Part shown: positions 20,136-30,465 of the stretch, piece by piece
How the letters are laid out: each line of letters begins with the position of its first letter
Numbering within the stretch: the first letter of the stretch is position 1
NCBI GenBank assembly: GCA_003194525.1
Contig: NBIV01000239.1
Location: 44,792 to 108,791 of the forward strand
Direction: 5' to 3'
Length of the DNA: 64,000 nucleotides
Origin: Gracilariopsis chorda
Taxonomy: Eukaryota; Rhodophyta; Florideophyceae; Gracilariales; Gracilariaceae
Position numbers and translations under genes: made by a program
Notes under the pieces: model-generated
Seen by the model: only the letters and a program-made list of their open reading frames with translations
The model's database searches: none
What the model was told of the DNA's origin: nothing

Positions 20136-20682
20136 TGTGGTATAACCGAACACGGTAAATGACCAAATGGGTAGTTCGTGTGGACCTCGGCTGTAGGGAG
20201 CCCCGGGTGGGCTCGACCAAGAAAGAGAAAAGAGGGCTACCGGTAGGGTCTGTGGCCGCACCAACCACTAGAGGTGCAAGATAGTCGGCTAGTTCTACGT
20301 ACCAGCGTGGTAGTCGCTAGGTATCGTGACTGGCGGACTAGTAATACCTGATAAGATCTTTGATAACCAAAAAGGTTGACTGTAAAAAGCAGTTGGTATC
20401 AAAACTATCCAAGAGGGGCGTACCATTTACCTTGAAGGGGGAGGACGCTGACGCTCAACTTAAGGGTAGGCGAGCTCGACTCCCCGTGGACATGGCACGC
20501 TACATATGCCACGTCTGAGGTACACCGTAGTGGTGCACCTCAGTACTGTAGTTACCAGTTAGAACTATTTCTAAAAATTAAAAGTTAAATATTAGGACAT
20601 ACCGCCCTGGTCCAATCACCCACGTAGCACACCGAACTGGTATTTTGCGCACCACTTTGGTACAAAAACCCACTATACGACA
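20136..20682 (-). repeat. 3' LTR of G2
   Basis: 547 bp, TG..CA ends, matching 30466-31010 at about 96% by eye. Contains a near-perfect hairpin at 20515-20543 (CTGAGGTACACC, loop, GGTGCACCTCAG). Confidence 0.93.
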
Positions 20683-20694
20683 GACCCTCCTCCT
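20683..20694 (-). promoter_or_regulatory. Polypurine tract of G2
   Basis: Minus strand AGGAGGAGGGTC immediately before the 3' LTR. Confidence 0.7.
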
Positions 20695-20800
20695 ACATGC
20701 AACCACGACCCGTGTGTGCCACTTCAGTCTCTAATGGGTTGTTCTGTCCTGGTGTGCACCCATTGGTCAGTACCCACGCCGCGCCTCAGAACCGGCATTA

Positions 20801-21427
20801 GTGCTCTCCCCGTCAGCATCGACCGAAACGAACAACTCGGTTTGGTGTTCCCCCCGTCCCCCCTGCATCCTGCCGTCCTTTGCCGTTCGGTCACTTTCCT
20901 CTCCGTCTTCTTCCGCTTTCGACCGTTCGGTGATAGTTGGGACGCCTCTTTGGCCCTTGGCTATCCATCCCAGCGCTCTTCGCAGCTATTTGGGTCATCT
21001 TGTACGTGGGCCAGTGCAACGCAGACTGACCATTATGATGCATCAACGTGTCAAGAAGGCTCCCGTACCACACTCTGTGACCCATAGGGGGGATTTGAAC
21101 CCAGTGGAGCCGATTGGATCTCCCTTGCCCGAATCGGTTGGCGCCAACGACGAGTCGGCGCATACCAACTCTTGTCCACATCTTCGGTCACCTGGAAGGT
21201 TTTCTCCACCCGATTATTTAGCCGGGTGGGATAGGTTCCCAATCAACTACCGTTGCGTTCCTCCTCCATTACCGGTTAGCCAGATCACCATGTCTGGTCG
21301 TGGTTCTGGCGGCCCTTACGGCTCCTGCATCGGGCCTCGAAGTGGAATCACCAAGTCGGTAACATGTTCGCGCGGGCGGAGGCGGGGTACTTCGCAGACC
21401 TAGCCGCTTCCAAACCAAAGTGGTAAC
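20801..21427 (+). pseudogene. Antisense ORF block of G2, first part
   Basis: A plus-strand frame of 200 codons (20801-21403), opposite to gag-pol. The part from about 21034 (MMHQRVKKAPVP) onward looks most protein-like: PPDYLAGWDRFPINYRCVPPPL. Near 21376 another frame reads FARAEAGYFADLAASKPKW up to a TGA at the start of the next ORF, so a frameshift may link the two. No family is recognised. Overlapping frames leave the start uncertain. Confidence 0.35.
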
Positions 21428-22135
21428 ATGCCCGCTTCCATTTCACCCGAGCTGGTAAACCTCGTGGCGCGCGGGTTCCTCGCTGGGACTCGCGTGCTAC
21501 ATGACCCATATGTGGTTACGTCGACCACCGAAGATGCGTCCCATATGGGTGAATATGGCCTGCTCCCGTCAGACGTCCGTCGAGAGTTGTTGCAAACCAT
21601 TTCCTGGCCCATTCCAGTAAGCGAACCCCTTGGTCAACCGTTTGACCACCCGGATTTTTTGCTGTACTCCTCTTCGAAAAGGTGGCACAGTCACCGTTTG
21701 GCAGCAATTACGCACAACCCACCCAAGAGGGATAAAAAAACACGTCACCGTCCGGGTCATCACAGCTGCTTCCTCCGTCGGGCTCACCATTCGCCGTTCA
21801 TGAACTTCATCCCGCCGACCCTTCCTGGTGATTTACATTACCTCAGGAGTGAAATTGAGTTACTGTACTTCAAGGGACTCATTGATGTCCTCTCCTCGGC
21901 GGGTCCTTCACCAGATTGGTTAAAGCTGGACGTCTACTTGGTGGTATTCAAATCTCTTTATGAGAGGATTCATTGGCTCGACCGTAAAAGGTGGGGTGAA
22001 GAAGCCGCATCGGAGGCGGGCATTCGTAACCGAAATAGTTTGGTCAACACCATGCACGGTTATCACCTCATTGATTACTTCTCTCAGAGTACTGAGGCTC
22101 ACCGACAATGGTACGTGCAGCAACCACGCTGGTAG
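21428..22135 (+). CDS. Antisense ORF of G2, main part, unrecognised
   Basis: A 235-codon open frame on the strand opposite to gag-pol, between the integrase/chromodomain end and the 3' LTR. It begins MPASISPELVNLVARGFLAG and has a globular, helix-like composition (PGDLHYLRSEIELLYFKGL, LKLDVYLVVFKSLYERIHW) ending QQPRW. It is unlike retroelement proteins, without zinc knuckle or membrane segment. Antisense ORFs at this place are known from some plant Gypsy elements of the Tat group such as Grande, but no sequence link to those is claimed. It could be a captured host gene or a regulator of the element. Confidence 0.5.
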   Translation: MPASISPELVNLVARGFLAGTRVLHDPYVVTSTTEDASHMGEYGLLPSDVRRELLQTISWPIPVSEPLGQPFDHPDFLLYSSSKRWHSHRLAAITHNPPKRDKKTRHRPGHHSCFLRRAHHSPFMNFIPPTLPGDLHYLRSEIELLYFKGLIDVLSSAGPSPDWLKLDVYLVVFKSLYERIHWLDRKRWGEEAASEAGIRNRNSLVNTMHGYHLIDYFSQSTEAHRQWYVQQPRW

Positions 22136-22249
22136 AATGACTACGAAGCAACGCAGTGGTTATCGGTTCCAACCGCTCCGGTACTGGCCTATTTTGGAAG
22201 CCTGATCCGGGAACGTAGTCCCTGGTAACACATCATATGATCCGTTGCG

Positions 22250-22742
22250 ATGTGCAAATGGGCGGTCCTGGTCGCCATGTTGGCTTTGGGAGCCGGCCGT
22301 CGCGGTATCACCTGGAACTCGTGGTGTCCCAAGACGGCCTTTTACTCCCATGGGTTCCAACCAGTTGCTCGACTCTTCCGTTTACCCATGCAGTTGATCC
22401 AGTTGATCCGCCGTCTAGTTATCTCCGAGATCGTCGCCCGTACTGGTTACACCGAAACCCACTTGGAAAACTACCTCCGTGCTGCTGAGAATCACCGGTA
22501 GGGTCTTGACCAAGTATGAGAAGTGTGGGATCATGAGCGTCAAAGGGTATTCTCACCGGGTGAGCAAGCTCTGCCTGGTGACGCCCACATGTGAGAAGAA
22601 GCCCAGTATGGTTATGTGGTCGACAGCCCCAAGGTTCTCACCCATGCAATTTCCATGGCACCTACTTCTGGTCAGTGCCCTCCAGTTCCTACGTCGAACA
22701 CCGCTGCTGAACCCGCAGGTGGTCCGAATGTCAGTTCAATGA
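22250..22742 (+). pseudogene. Antisense ORF block of G2, downstream pieces
   Basis: Frame 22250-22501 (MCKWAVLVAMLALGAG .. HLENYLRAAENHR) plausibly continues the 21428 ORF. After a TAG, a different frame ends in ISMAPTSGQCPPVPTSNTAAEP and VSSMIKNFP near 22758. Frame changes suggest decay. Function unknown. Confidence 0.35.
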
Positions 22743-22793
22743 TAAAGAATTTTCCCTAACCAACCGGTCGATAGACTATCTTAGTTCACACCT

Positions 22794-23223
22794 TTGTCGC
22801 CGATAAACCTACTTGCATCCTGCGTAACCAGCTTGCCTTCTCTTTCCTTTTCTTTTGTACCAAGACGGTCTGAGCTCATGCAGCATCTGCCGCACCGGAA
22901 GTGGTGGTCCTGGATCCTTTGGGTGGGGCGCGCAGGGCAATCTCCTACATGGTTTCACGTGGGCGTGGCGCATGCACCCTGTTTTGGTTGGCCAACAATG
23001 ATAACCACATAGTTTGCATACCCTTCTTGGGCGTATGCGCCTAAACGTGGCACTCAGGCTTGGAGTTTACTTGCAAGGCGAGTCAATAAATCACCTGCGC
23101 AAATTACCCCCTCAGATGGTGCCAAAAACCGCGTTTTACCTTTTGGTCGGTAGCTCCGAAACGCTGGCGTTTCAGAGGCTGAGCATGGCCAGTTTGCGCT
23201 ACCTGCACGGTCAAAATACTTAG
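22794..23223 (+). pseudogene. Antisense ORF block of G2, last pieces
   Basis: Two short frames (22794-23012 and 23014-23223). The second reads MRLNVALRLGVYLQGESINHL and LVGSSETLAFQRLSMASLRYL, which looks protein-like. No family recognised. It is followed by alternating CG-rich palindromes. Confidence 0.25.
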
Positions 23224-23235
23224 ATTTCTCGAGCG

Positions 23236-23407
23236 TGCACGCGCGCGCGTGCTAACCATATTACTGTTTACCAAATCGGTTACCCACTTGCTTTCGTGTG
23301 CATAGCATGCTGATATACCTCGGTGAATCTAAAAATCCCAATTTTTTGAGTTGCATGTTGGCGGCCTTCGCACCTCTGGGAGTCGCGTGCACCGCGCGCG
23401 TGCACGG
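23236..23407. other. Alternating purine-pyrimidine palindromes in G2
   Basis: A perfect 16-bp palindrome GCACGCGCGCGCGTGC at 23236-23251, and CGTGCACCGCGCGCGTGCACG near 23386-23406. Such runs can adopt Z-DNA or cruciform form. They sit between the antisense ORFs and the sense pol end. Confidence 0.6.
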
Positions 23408-23661
23408 CGCACCGCCAAACCGCCTCCCTTTCCAGTATCCATGCGCTCACCAAGTGATCGGGTCCCCTCTTCCTTAACGGTGCTCTCCTTCCATCTTTGT
23501 CTTCTTCATTTTCATCTTTGTCTGCGCGAGTGTCTCCACGGTTGCTGTTCTTATGATCAGTTCCCATTTACCATTTGGTTATTAGTTAAAGTTAATACCC
23601 CACCGGTCTAGGTCGCAATTTACATCCCTTCCCCCCTTCTAAGAGTGGTGTACCATACCAC

Positions 23662-24177
23662 TCAAGGGTGAGGCTGGGCCTGTCCTCGCTTGCGCCAATA
23701 TCGCACTACGAAGTTGAGCGGGATATGACCAGGTGGTTCTAACTGGTCCGATTCAGAGCACCATCCGTACCACCTTACACGGTATCGAATACCTCGAAGG
23801 GTGTGCTCATGACCAAAAATGGTTTCAATTGCACACTCCATGGTTACCGGTGGGTGAGATTTTGCAAATGGATCTCCAGAAGTCTGGTCAGCTTGTACCA
23901 AGTTTGATGATGGTATCACTACAGGGCCAAGGTTGGTAGGGTCGCTGATAACCGCGCGTTCGCGGGGCGGAGAAGCGCCGATTTGTACCAGAGGTGGGTC
24001 AATGGGTAAGCCTTTTCCCGATGCAGTCTGGGAACTTGCAGAATTTCCGACCCCTGGGGGTTGTGCTGCCGTCAGTTCCTGAACGGGCCTCGGGGCCTTC
24101 GTCACTCCATCGACCGAAACGGTATTTTTCAACCCGTACATCAGTACCCTGCCGGTATGAGCGTCAGCTCGAATCAC
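23662..24177 (-). pseudogene. Chromodomain at the integrase C-terminus of G2
   Basis: This is the same reading frame as the integrase ORF upstream, separated by one TAA at 24183-24181. The first ~115 residues are a Pro/Ser-rich linker. Residues ~123-170 are a clear chromodomain: ETIFGHEHTLRGIRYRVRW, YGWCSESDQLEPPGHIP, VVRYWRKR, with aromatic residues in the cage positions. It would target integration to marked chromatin. Confidence 0.75.
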
Positions 24178-24180
24178 CTT

Positions 24181-25149
24181 TTAAGGTCGAATAGCCCTAG
24201 GAAGAAGTTTAGAATTGATGTCCGCATCAATTTTAATGTCGTCCTTCTCCTTGGCTGCCGTGGGCCTCTGGCCATCAGGTGGAATGTCGATAAAGACATA
24301 TTCCCCTGCGACCACTTTGGTGATGTGCTGTACCTTCCGGTCATAGTCCTTCTTGTACCGCTGCTGGATCTTCGTGAATCTGGCTTTTGCATGACGCAGG
24401 GCAGCACGCAACCTTCTAAGGATGTCTTTTTCGACCTGGGCAGGAGTAGTTCCACCTGGATGGTTACCATTTCCTGGTTCGGCCTCAAGTACAATCGCTT
24501 GAGGTGGACGCGACAAAACCAAATCGAATGGTGTGGTCTGCGTAGTCCGGTGGACCTGCAGGTTATACGCGTACGTTAATGGTTGAACGTACTCGTCCCA
24601 ACCAGTTTGGTGTTCCTTCACGCAATGTAGGAGTCTTTCCACGAGGGTCTTATTGTACCGTTCCACTTGACCATTGGTCTGGGGGTGGTAAGCGGTATTG
24701 AAGTAGTGCTTCACACCCAGTATGGTACACACCACTTCGAAGAACTTCGATGCAAGGTTCGAACCGTTATCGGTAAGCAAGTAGAGCGGAGCACCATAGG
24801 CGTATACCCAATGGTTAAGGAACGCCTTGGCTAATGTGGTCGACTTTGTATCCCTCAGAGGTGTCGTGCGGGTCAACTTCAAAAACCTATCGGTGATTAC
24901 AAGTACGTACTTATAACCCTTGTCGGTCTCAGAAGTGGCCTTAACAGGTCGATGGCATTTAATTCCAACGGCCCTGCTGCGGAGATAAGCTTCACGTACT
25001 TCCTGGGCTTTCGCAAACCACCTACGGTCTTCATGCATGATGCGCACTGACCTACGAAGGTATACATATCGTGGGCCATATGGGGCCAATAAAAATTCCT
25101 CCTTAGAGTAAAGTATAACCGAGTGGCTCCTGGATGACCTGCAAGGCAA
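24181..25149 (-). pseudogene. Integrase catalytic core and GPY/F region of G2
   Basis: The first ~75 codons are out of the coding frame of the neighbouring ORF. From SETDKGYKYVLVITDRFLK on, the Gypsy integrase core is clear: Asp in LLTDNGSNLASKF and Glu in YHPQTNGQVERYNKT. The first catalytic Asp lies in the overlapping upstream ORF (NAIDLL). After the core come TPAQVEKDILRRLRAALRHAK and VVAGEYVFIDIPPDGQ. The frame stops at 24181 and continues as the chromodomain. Confidence 0.85.
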
Positions 25150-25763
25150 GGGTAATGCGAGAGATGCAAAACCCTGTACCGTAGAGATTCTGGAACGAAC
25201 TTTTGGAGGGACCCATCCAGGGGGGATCGTCTCACCAAATAACCATTATGGTCGATGTTGAACTGTGATCCAGGTGTCCCGATGTGGTCCGACAAGCTTT
25301 TGCAGTACTGTTTCTTGGCTTGACCTTGTAGGAACTCCTCTCGGGTAAATGGAGCGTCCATTTGGTCATCCTGATCAGCGACCAGAATTGGTGACTCTCC
25401 CCCTAAGGGTTCCGGTTCCGAATCTACAAATATACCGGTGAAGGTTTCATCACCGATTGGTACACTCCTACAGATGGTGAAACAGAAAATTTCGTCCTCA
25501 ACCTCTTCGGTCTCTAACCCATTGGTGTCGAGGCGCGACATAGCGTCCGCCATGTTGTGCTTTATACCTGGACGGTACTGGACATCGTATTCAAATTCCA
25601 GTAGGCAGGGTCTCCATCGAGCTAGCTGTCCAGACGCGTGCGCCAGTCCGATTATCCACCTAAGGGCATCGTGATCTGTACTTAGGGTAAACTTAACACC
25701 ATATAGGTACGGGCAACGCATGAGCCTGCTCCACACTACCGCTAGGCACTCCTTCTCTGTCAA
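24897..25763 (-). pseudogene. RNase H C-terminal part and integrase zinc domain of G2
   Basis: A 288-codon frame starting at LTEKECLAVVW, an RNase H motif, then LSTDHDALRWI, RWRPCLLEFEYDVQYRPG and HNMADAMSRLD. After an acidic spacer follows the integrase H2C2 domain: HLSHYPCLAGHPGATRLYF, FYWPHMAHDMYTFV, CASC. NAIDLL near its end supplies the first Asp of the integrase triad, and then the frame shifts to the 24181-25149 ORF. Confidence 0.85.
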
Positions 25764-26261
25764 GGTGTAGTTTTGCCCTGTCTGGGACAGGGCTCTACTC
25801 CAATAACCAATTGGTAACTTGTCCCCGTTCTATTGCTTCTGCATGAGGCAGCAACCAATTTGGGCGTCCGAAGCATCGGTATCGAGGGTGTAGGGTAGAC
25901 CACTTTTGGGTAATGCCAATATTTCTGGATGGAGAAGGGCAGCTTTCAGCTGTTGGAAGGCTTCCACGTCTTTGACCTCTAGGCAGCGAAACCATCTGAT
26001 TATCCTTTCATGAGTATTCGGTTCAGAAATGACGCAATTTTTTCGAACCCCTTGATGAACTTACGGACACATTGCAAAGACCTATAAAGGAACGGATATC
26101 GGTCTTGGAGGTAGGAATACATGCCTCCTGTACCATACGGATATTCTGCTTGGTGACCTACAACCTTTCAGGGCTTATAGTGTGTCCCAAGTACTGCACC
26201 TTTTGGTCAAAGAAGGTGCATTTCCTCAGTTTGAGGGAAACTTCCGCCTCCATCAGGAGTC
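25764..26261 (-). pseudogene. RT thumb/connection and RNase H start of G2, frameshifted
   Basis: Readable fragments in shifting frames: KDVEAFQQLKAALLHPEIL, YTLDTDASDAQIGCCLMQKQ (first RNase H Asp) and GYWSRALSQTGQNYTL. A TAG follows MQKQ. The fragments join RT with the 24897-25763 ORF. Confidence 0.65.
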
Positions 26262-26615
26262 TCAGTACTGTACCAACATGGTCAAAGTGATGATTACGTC
26301 ATCTAAGTATACAAAAGCGGTGATCCATTTAAACTTTGATTGGATAATGTCCAGCCCTCGCTGAAACGAGGTTGGCGCATTCTTCAGACCAAATGGCATT
26401 CGGTGAAACCGGAATAGCCCAGCGTGACAAGTAAAAGCGGTTTTGTCTCTGTCCTCTTCGGGTTTTTCCATTTGCCAATAACCACTGTTGGCATCCAATG
26501 TGGTCAACATTTTCGCATGCCCTAGGGTATCAATGCACTCGTCTATTCGTGGTATTGGGTAAAAATCCCGCACCGCAAGGCCATTTAGTTTTCGATGGTC
26601 TACACAGAACCGCAT
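26262..26615 (-). pseudogene. pol: Reverse transcriptase palm of G2
   Basis: 117 codons: RFCVDHRKLNGLAVRDFYPIP, TLDANSGYWQM with the first catalytic Asp, MPFGLKNAPTSFQ, and FVYLDDVI with the YLDD box. After DDVIITL the frame is lost. Residues needed for catalysis are present, but single-base shifts on both sides break the protein. Confidence 0.88.
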
Positions 26616-27181
26616 ACGGGGATCACCTCTTTTTTGGATAAGGACTACTGGGCTCGCCCGCTCCGCATATGCGGGTTCGATTATCCCTCATGGAGCATGC
26701 CCTCGACCTCCTGTAACTCCACCTCATGGACCTTGGGACCAGCTTGGTATGGTTGTTGGTGGATGGGCCTCGCATCCAGTATGAGATCGATCCGGTGCTT
26801 GGTAGCCTTGATAACTCCGAGGCGCCCCGACCAAATGGTGCTATACGGTTCTAGCATATCGAGAACCTTCTCTCTAAGGGTCTCATCTTCGATACCAATA
26901 TGGAATTCGTCCTTCCAGTCTACAGGTTTCTGTTCACCCTGATGGTCTTCTACGTCTGTCTTCTTCTTCTTCTTTCCACCTTCATGGTCCAAGACTTCGT
27001 CTTCTTTCCCTCCATGGTCTTCATCTGCTTTCTTCTCTTCTACTTCTCCTTCTTGGTCATCTTCGTCAGAACGTTCTCCAAATGCTCTGTGCAGTGGACC
27101 ATGGCGTTCTGCGGGGTTAGGCTTTGCGATTTTGGTATCGCCTACCCCCTCCTTAGGGTGACCGACCTCGGTTGTCCTCAC
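26616..27181 (-). pseudogene. PR-RT spacer and RT N-terminus of G2
   Basis: A 166-codon frame (27181-26681). Its first half is a very acidic and Lys-rich linker (ERSDEDDQEGEVEEKKADEDH), coded by a CTTCTT-rich stretch. The second half is the usual RT lead-in: MLEPYSTIWSGRLGVIKATKH, RIDLILDARPIHQQPYQAGP, VELQEVEGMLHEG. The frame is lost one base after MLHEG, and IIEPAYAERASPVVLIQKRG follows in the next frame. Confidence 0.75.
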
Positions 27182-27465
27182 AAGGTCAAAGATGTTTTCC
27201 GGCGCTGGGTAAACATGACCAATTACGGTATTCTTCGGTAGCTTGGCGGGTTTATCCCCACATTTGCTGACGTATACCGATATTGGTTAGTTAGGTATAT
27301 TATCACATATAGCATTAGCCATTAAAGTCACGTGTTTCTTCACCAGTCTGGAATGTTCTGTACCGAGATAAGGCCGGGTTCCTGATACGTAACCGGAACA
27401 ACCATTTGGGTCATCGGGGGTATTGTTACCCGTCTACTAAGCCGTACGTTATTGGAGACCGTACC

Positions 27466-27960
27466 TTAAGGTTCTGAATGGTCATCTTCACCAATCCACT
27501 CTTGGGGTCTTTTGTGGTCACCAATAATGGCAATTCGCGGTTCTTCATGGGAAAGGACCATGCAAGACCGTGGGAAGATCACCCGGACTTGGGGATCGAT
27601 AAACATAGTGCCGAGGATGCACTTCGTGGCCATTTGGTTGACAACGATAAACCGGAGCCGGACCTTCAAGGTGTTGATAGTTACCATCACGTCGGTAGGT
27701 CCACGAACCGATAACGGACTGTTGTTAGCATCTACCAATTGGTTGTTGAGGACACAAGGCTGTACCCTCTTCAATCTTGCGTTTGAAAGAATGTTGGCAT
27801 TCACCAGATTTGGTCCTGCCCAGGACGGTTACCGTTCGTACCATGTGGTTTGCAGTAGTCCCGAGGGTGATTTTTAACTTATAGTTACTGTGCTTTAGAA
27901 AGCATATAGCAATTGATTGTCCTAAAAGGCCTTCTTCACCAGTCACCAATGGGTAATCAT
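27466..27960 (-). pseudogene. Retropepsin (protease) of G2, active site damaged
   Basis: Two overlapping frames. The upstream one (27997-27725) ends TVTVLGRTKSGE; the downstream one (27804-27466) reads AGPNLVNANILSNARLKRV, then VVNQMATKCILGTMFIDPQV, the ILGxxF end of Gypsy proteases. The two frames meet near 27825, just where the catalytic Asp-Thr/Ser-Gly should be, and no such triplet is present in either frame. Protease activity is therefore lost. Confidence 0.7.
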
Positions 27961-28020
27961 CCACACGTAAACCACCTGGTTCTGGAGCGCCTTCCATGTG
28001 TTAACGATTGGGGGTGGCCT

Positions 28021-28515
28021 CTACTCCAACCATTTGCCGTTTTCCGCCTGATGGGTGACACCAGGGGTTTCCTCGACGTCTGTGACCAAATGAAACTTCT
28101 GAGGAGCCGGTGCATGCACCGTGATGGTGGGCCTAGGGACCATATTGGTAGCATTTCTCCCCGTGTTCGGTACCGGTGGTTTACCCATTGGTCCAAACAT
28201 CTCCGTGTAGTTCGCCTGGCGTACCTTCAACAGAGCGTCCCGAGCTTGGGGCGCTACGTTGAGGCACGTGGTGGCCAAATGGTGCGGGGAGAGGCAGAAC
28301 CAACAAAGATACTTACCAGTCTTTGGGTCATGAAATACCACTGGGTTGGCCTTCGGTACTCCGGTATACACCTGCGAGGTTGCACTTCGGAACGAAGGAG
28401 TCCTGCTTGAGACGTACGCAGCACGTTGGTTATACGGTACGGTGAATACATTATTGGCCGTGGGGTCTGAAACCACCGTGGGTGCGGAACCTCCTGGGGA
28501 TCGGTTCCCCTCCAT
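28021..28515 (-). CDS. Gag nucleocapsid ORF of G2 with CCHC zinc knuckle
   Basis: 164 codons starting at the ATG that overlaps the stop of the preceding gag ORF (TAATG, 28517-28513). A complete zinc knuckle C-x2-C-x4-H-x4-C is present at residues 71-84 (CWFCLSPHHLATTC). Flanks are Pro/Thr/Asn-rich. It would bind the element RNA. The -1 frame relative to gag can be a real reinitiation/frameshift arrangement or the result of a one-base deletion. Confidence 0.65.
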   Translation of the reverse strand: MEGNRSPGGSAPTVVSDPTANNVFTVPYNQRAAYVSSRTPSFRSATSQVYTGVPKANPVVFHDPKTGKYLCWFCLSPHHLATTCLNVAPQARDALLKVRQANYTEMFGPMGKPPVPNTGRNATNMVPRPTITVHAPAPQKFHLVTDVEETPGVTHQAENGKWLE

Positions 28516-30332
28516 TACGGTGCTGGACCTTTGGGTCGAGGAGACATCGCAAGACTCTCAAACTGAGCATTCACCAAATGGATGACTTGACCGCCTGGGG
28601 TTTCCAAAATGGTTCCCCCCTCTGAGCTGGATGTTTCCTCGACATGGTGTACGGACCGTTTTGGTTTCCCCTTTATGGTCTGTACAGGTGGCGTGGGGGT
28701 AGTTCTCCTCCCCTCCCGTACGGTGTCACCAATTCCCTGGGCATACCTCGCAAGGGCATTATAGTCGACCTTACGGTGGTTAGCCAGGTATTTGCGTACC
28801 TGAGACCTAATAGAATTTTCCACGTTATCAGCAAACATGGACTTTAACCGAGCGGTGGTGAAGACACTCCCACAGCTGGAGGCCGTTGCACAAACGGTTC
28901 TAGTAAATTCCAATTCGGTCTGGCCAGGCTTTTGCCTGTGTGCCAATACCTCCCCATAGGCTTCCTGTACTACCTCATCGGTCGCATAGGTTTCCAAAAA
29001 GAAGTTGACCACCTGGGGATAATTGGTCAACCTCTCCGATTGGTCCTCATCCACCGCCATGGTGTTCCCTTGCACACGGCTGTGCAGCAAGTCTGCAGCT
29101 TGACCCTTGAGGTGTAATTGGAACGAACAAGTGGCAGCTTTTTCTGAAACCCCATTCTGGTCACATGCGATCTTGAACCTTTGCAGGAAATCAATGACCG
29201 CAATTGGATTATCGTCTGAAAAGCGCGTTTCACCCATTTGGTAACTAAGCTTCTTGTAATGCTTAGTTATTCGCTGAGCAACCACGTTGGTGTACTCAGG
29301 ATCCCTGTTCCTTAAACTATAGGTCTGATAGTCAACCGCTTTGGTGAACAGGTCGTTAAGTGGCTGGATAACCTCAAGGTCACCGTCAGAGTCTTCGCCC
29401 GACTCCGACGAATCGTACCGTGTGGTTCTCCCCTTACGGTGGGGCTTCCTCTTTCTCCGACGGGGTTTGTTCCTTCTTGTCTTTTTCCCTTTTCGGTCAT
29501 GCTCACTGGAGTCCGAATCGGAGTCCGAGCTTGAAAAATCGGGGTCCGACCGGATTCATCTTTTCTCCTTACCCTCAGATGGTCTCTTTTTACCTTTAGA
29601 TCTTCCTCGCCGCTCATCCTCTGAGCTCGACGAACCACCATCATCACCACCAGGGTCGCCAGCTCCAGCACCCTGCCTGGCTCTACCAATTGGTTCCGGA
29701 AGGTAAACAACCTCGGGGCCCTGGTTCGCACGAGGCTCTGCCCCAGAATGGACTCGGTCGGTATGTAATTCACCATTTTGGTCATTGGGGAGGTTGGGGT
29801 TTTGAACAGCAAGGACGTCCACATACCCATGTGGTTTTCCCAAACGTGGTAGGTTAGCAACCAGGCTGGTGTGGGTATCTCTGGTTAACCCCTTGTGGAG
29901 GTCTTCCAAATACTCTTGCACCATATGGTCGACGTATTCCTGAGCTTCCTGCTCCAGGAATTGAAGTAATAAAGCCGGTAACCGGTCGTGTAGTTCGTGG
30001 ACTGCACGCTCAATCACCGTTTTGGTAATGCTCTCCAAGTCCAATTTGAGGATCACCACAGATGGTCCGTCAAATTTAGGGTTCATCAACTGGTCAGACG
30101 CAGAGTTTGGCTCCGGCCCCACCGGAGTCCCAATCCCACTTGCATCAATAGCCTGGGGAGCGGCGACTCGTGCCCTCTGCTCCTCCTCGGTGGCATAGAC
30201 CAGGTTGGTGTTTCCCCTGAGCAACCTCTCAGGGTTATCCGTTGACAGTACCAATAGACCATTGTCTGGCGCCTCACCGGCGCCGTGGCTCGACGAGCCC
30301 ATGGACAGTGTGGTACGTCGCTGCATATCCAA
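28515..30332 (-). pseudogene. gag: gag of Gypsy G2, single in-frame TGA
   Basis: One frame from ATG 30332 to TAA 28517-28515, about 605 codons, broken only by a TGA at 29558-29556. N-terminal part: VVILKLDLESITKTVIERA and LLQFLEQEAQEYVDHMVQEYL, helical. Then a Ser/Asp/Arg-rich charged stretch (SSSSEDERRGRSKGKKR and beyond the TGA SSSDSDSDSSEHD). The Gag core follows: DDNPIAVIDFLQRFKIACDQ, SFQLHLKGQAADLLHSR, VVNFFLETYATDE, PGQTELEFTRTV. Otherwise well preserved for a copy with 4% LTR divergence. Confidence 0.8.
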
Positions 30333-30450
30333 TAAACCGGTGGGTCACAGAAATTGCTTCCTAGTGGGTTCCAGAAACAAGGCCGTATTCCGATTTCTGT
30401 TCTTTCTGGAAATGCTTCCTTCAAAACCAAATGGTACTCCACAATTATAG

Positions 30451-30462
30451 GTTGGGAGACCA
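30451..30462 (-). promoter_or_regulatory. Primer-binding site of G2
   Basis: Minus strand TGGTCTCCCAAC, three bases inside the 5' LTR, complementary to a tRNA 3' end GTTGGGAGACCA. The tRNA identity was not determined. Confidence 0.5.
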
Positions 30463-30465
30463 AAA

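Noticed and set aside
20043-20268. Minus-strand ORFs with SLSWSSPPGAP-type text, also at 30345-30593
   Set aside because: They lie in the end of the G2 LTRs and occur twice for that reason.
24061-24579. Plus-strand ORF of 172 codons opposite to the G2 integrase
   Set aside because: It lies fully antisense to a clear integrase and shows no own motif; it is a shadow.
25795-28410. Several plus-strand ORFs of 70-165 codons over G2 pol and gag
   Set aside because: They mirror conserved minus-strand retroelement domains and have no independent support.
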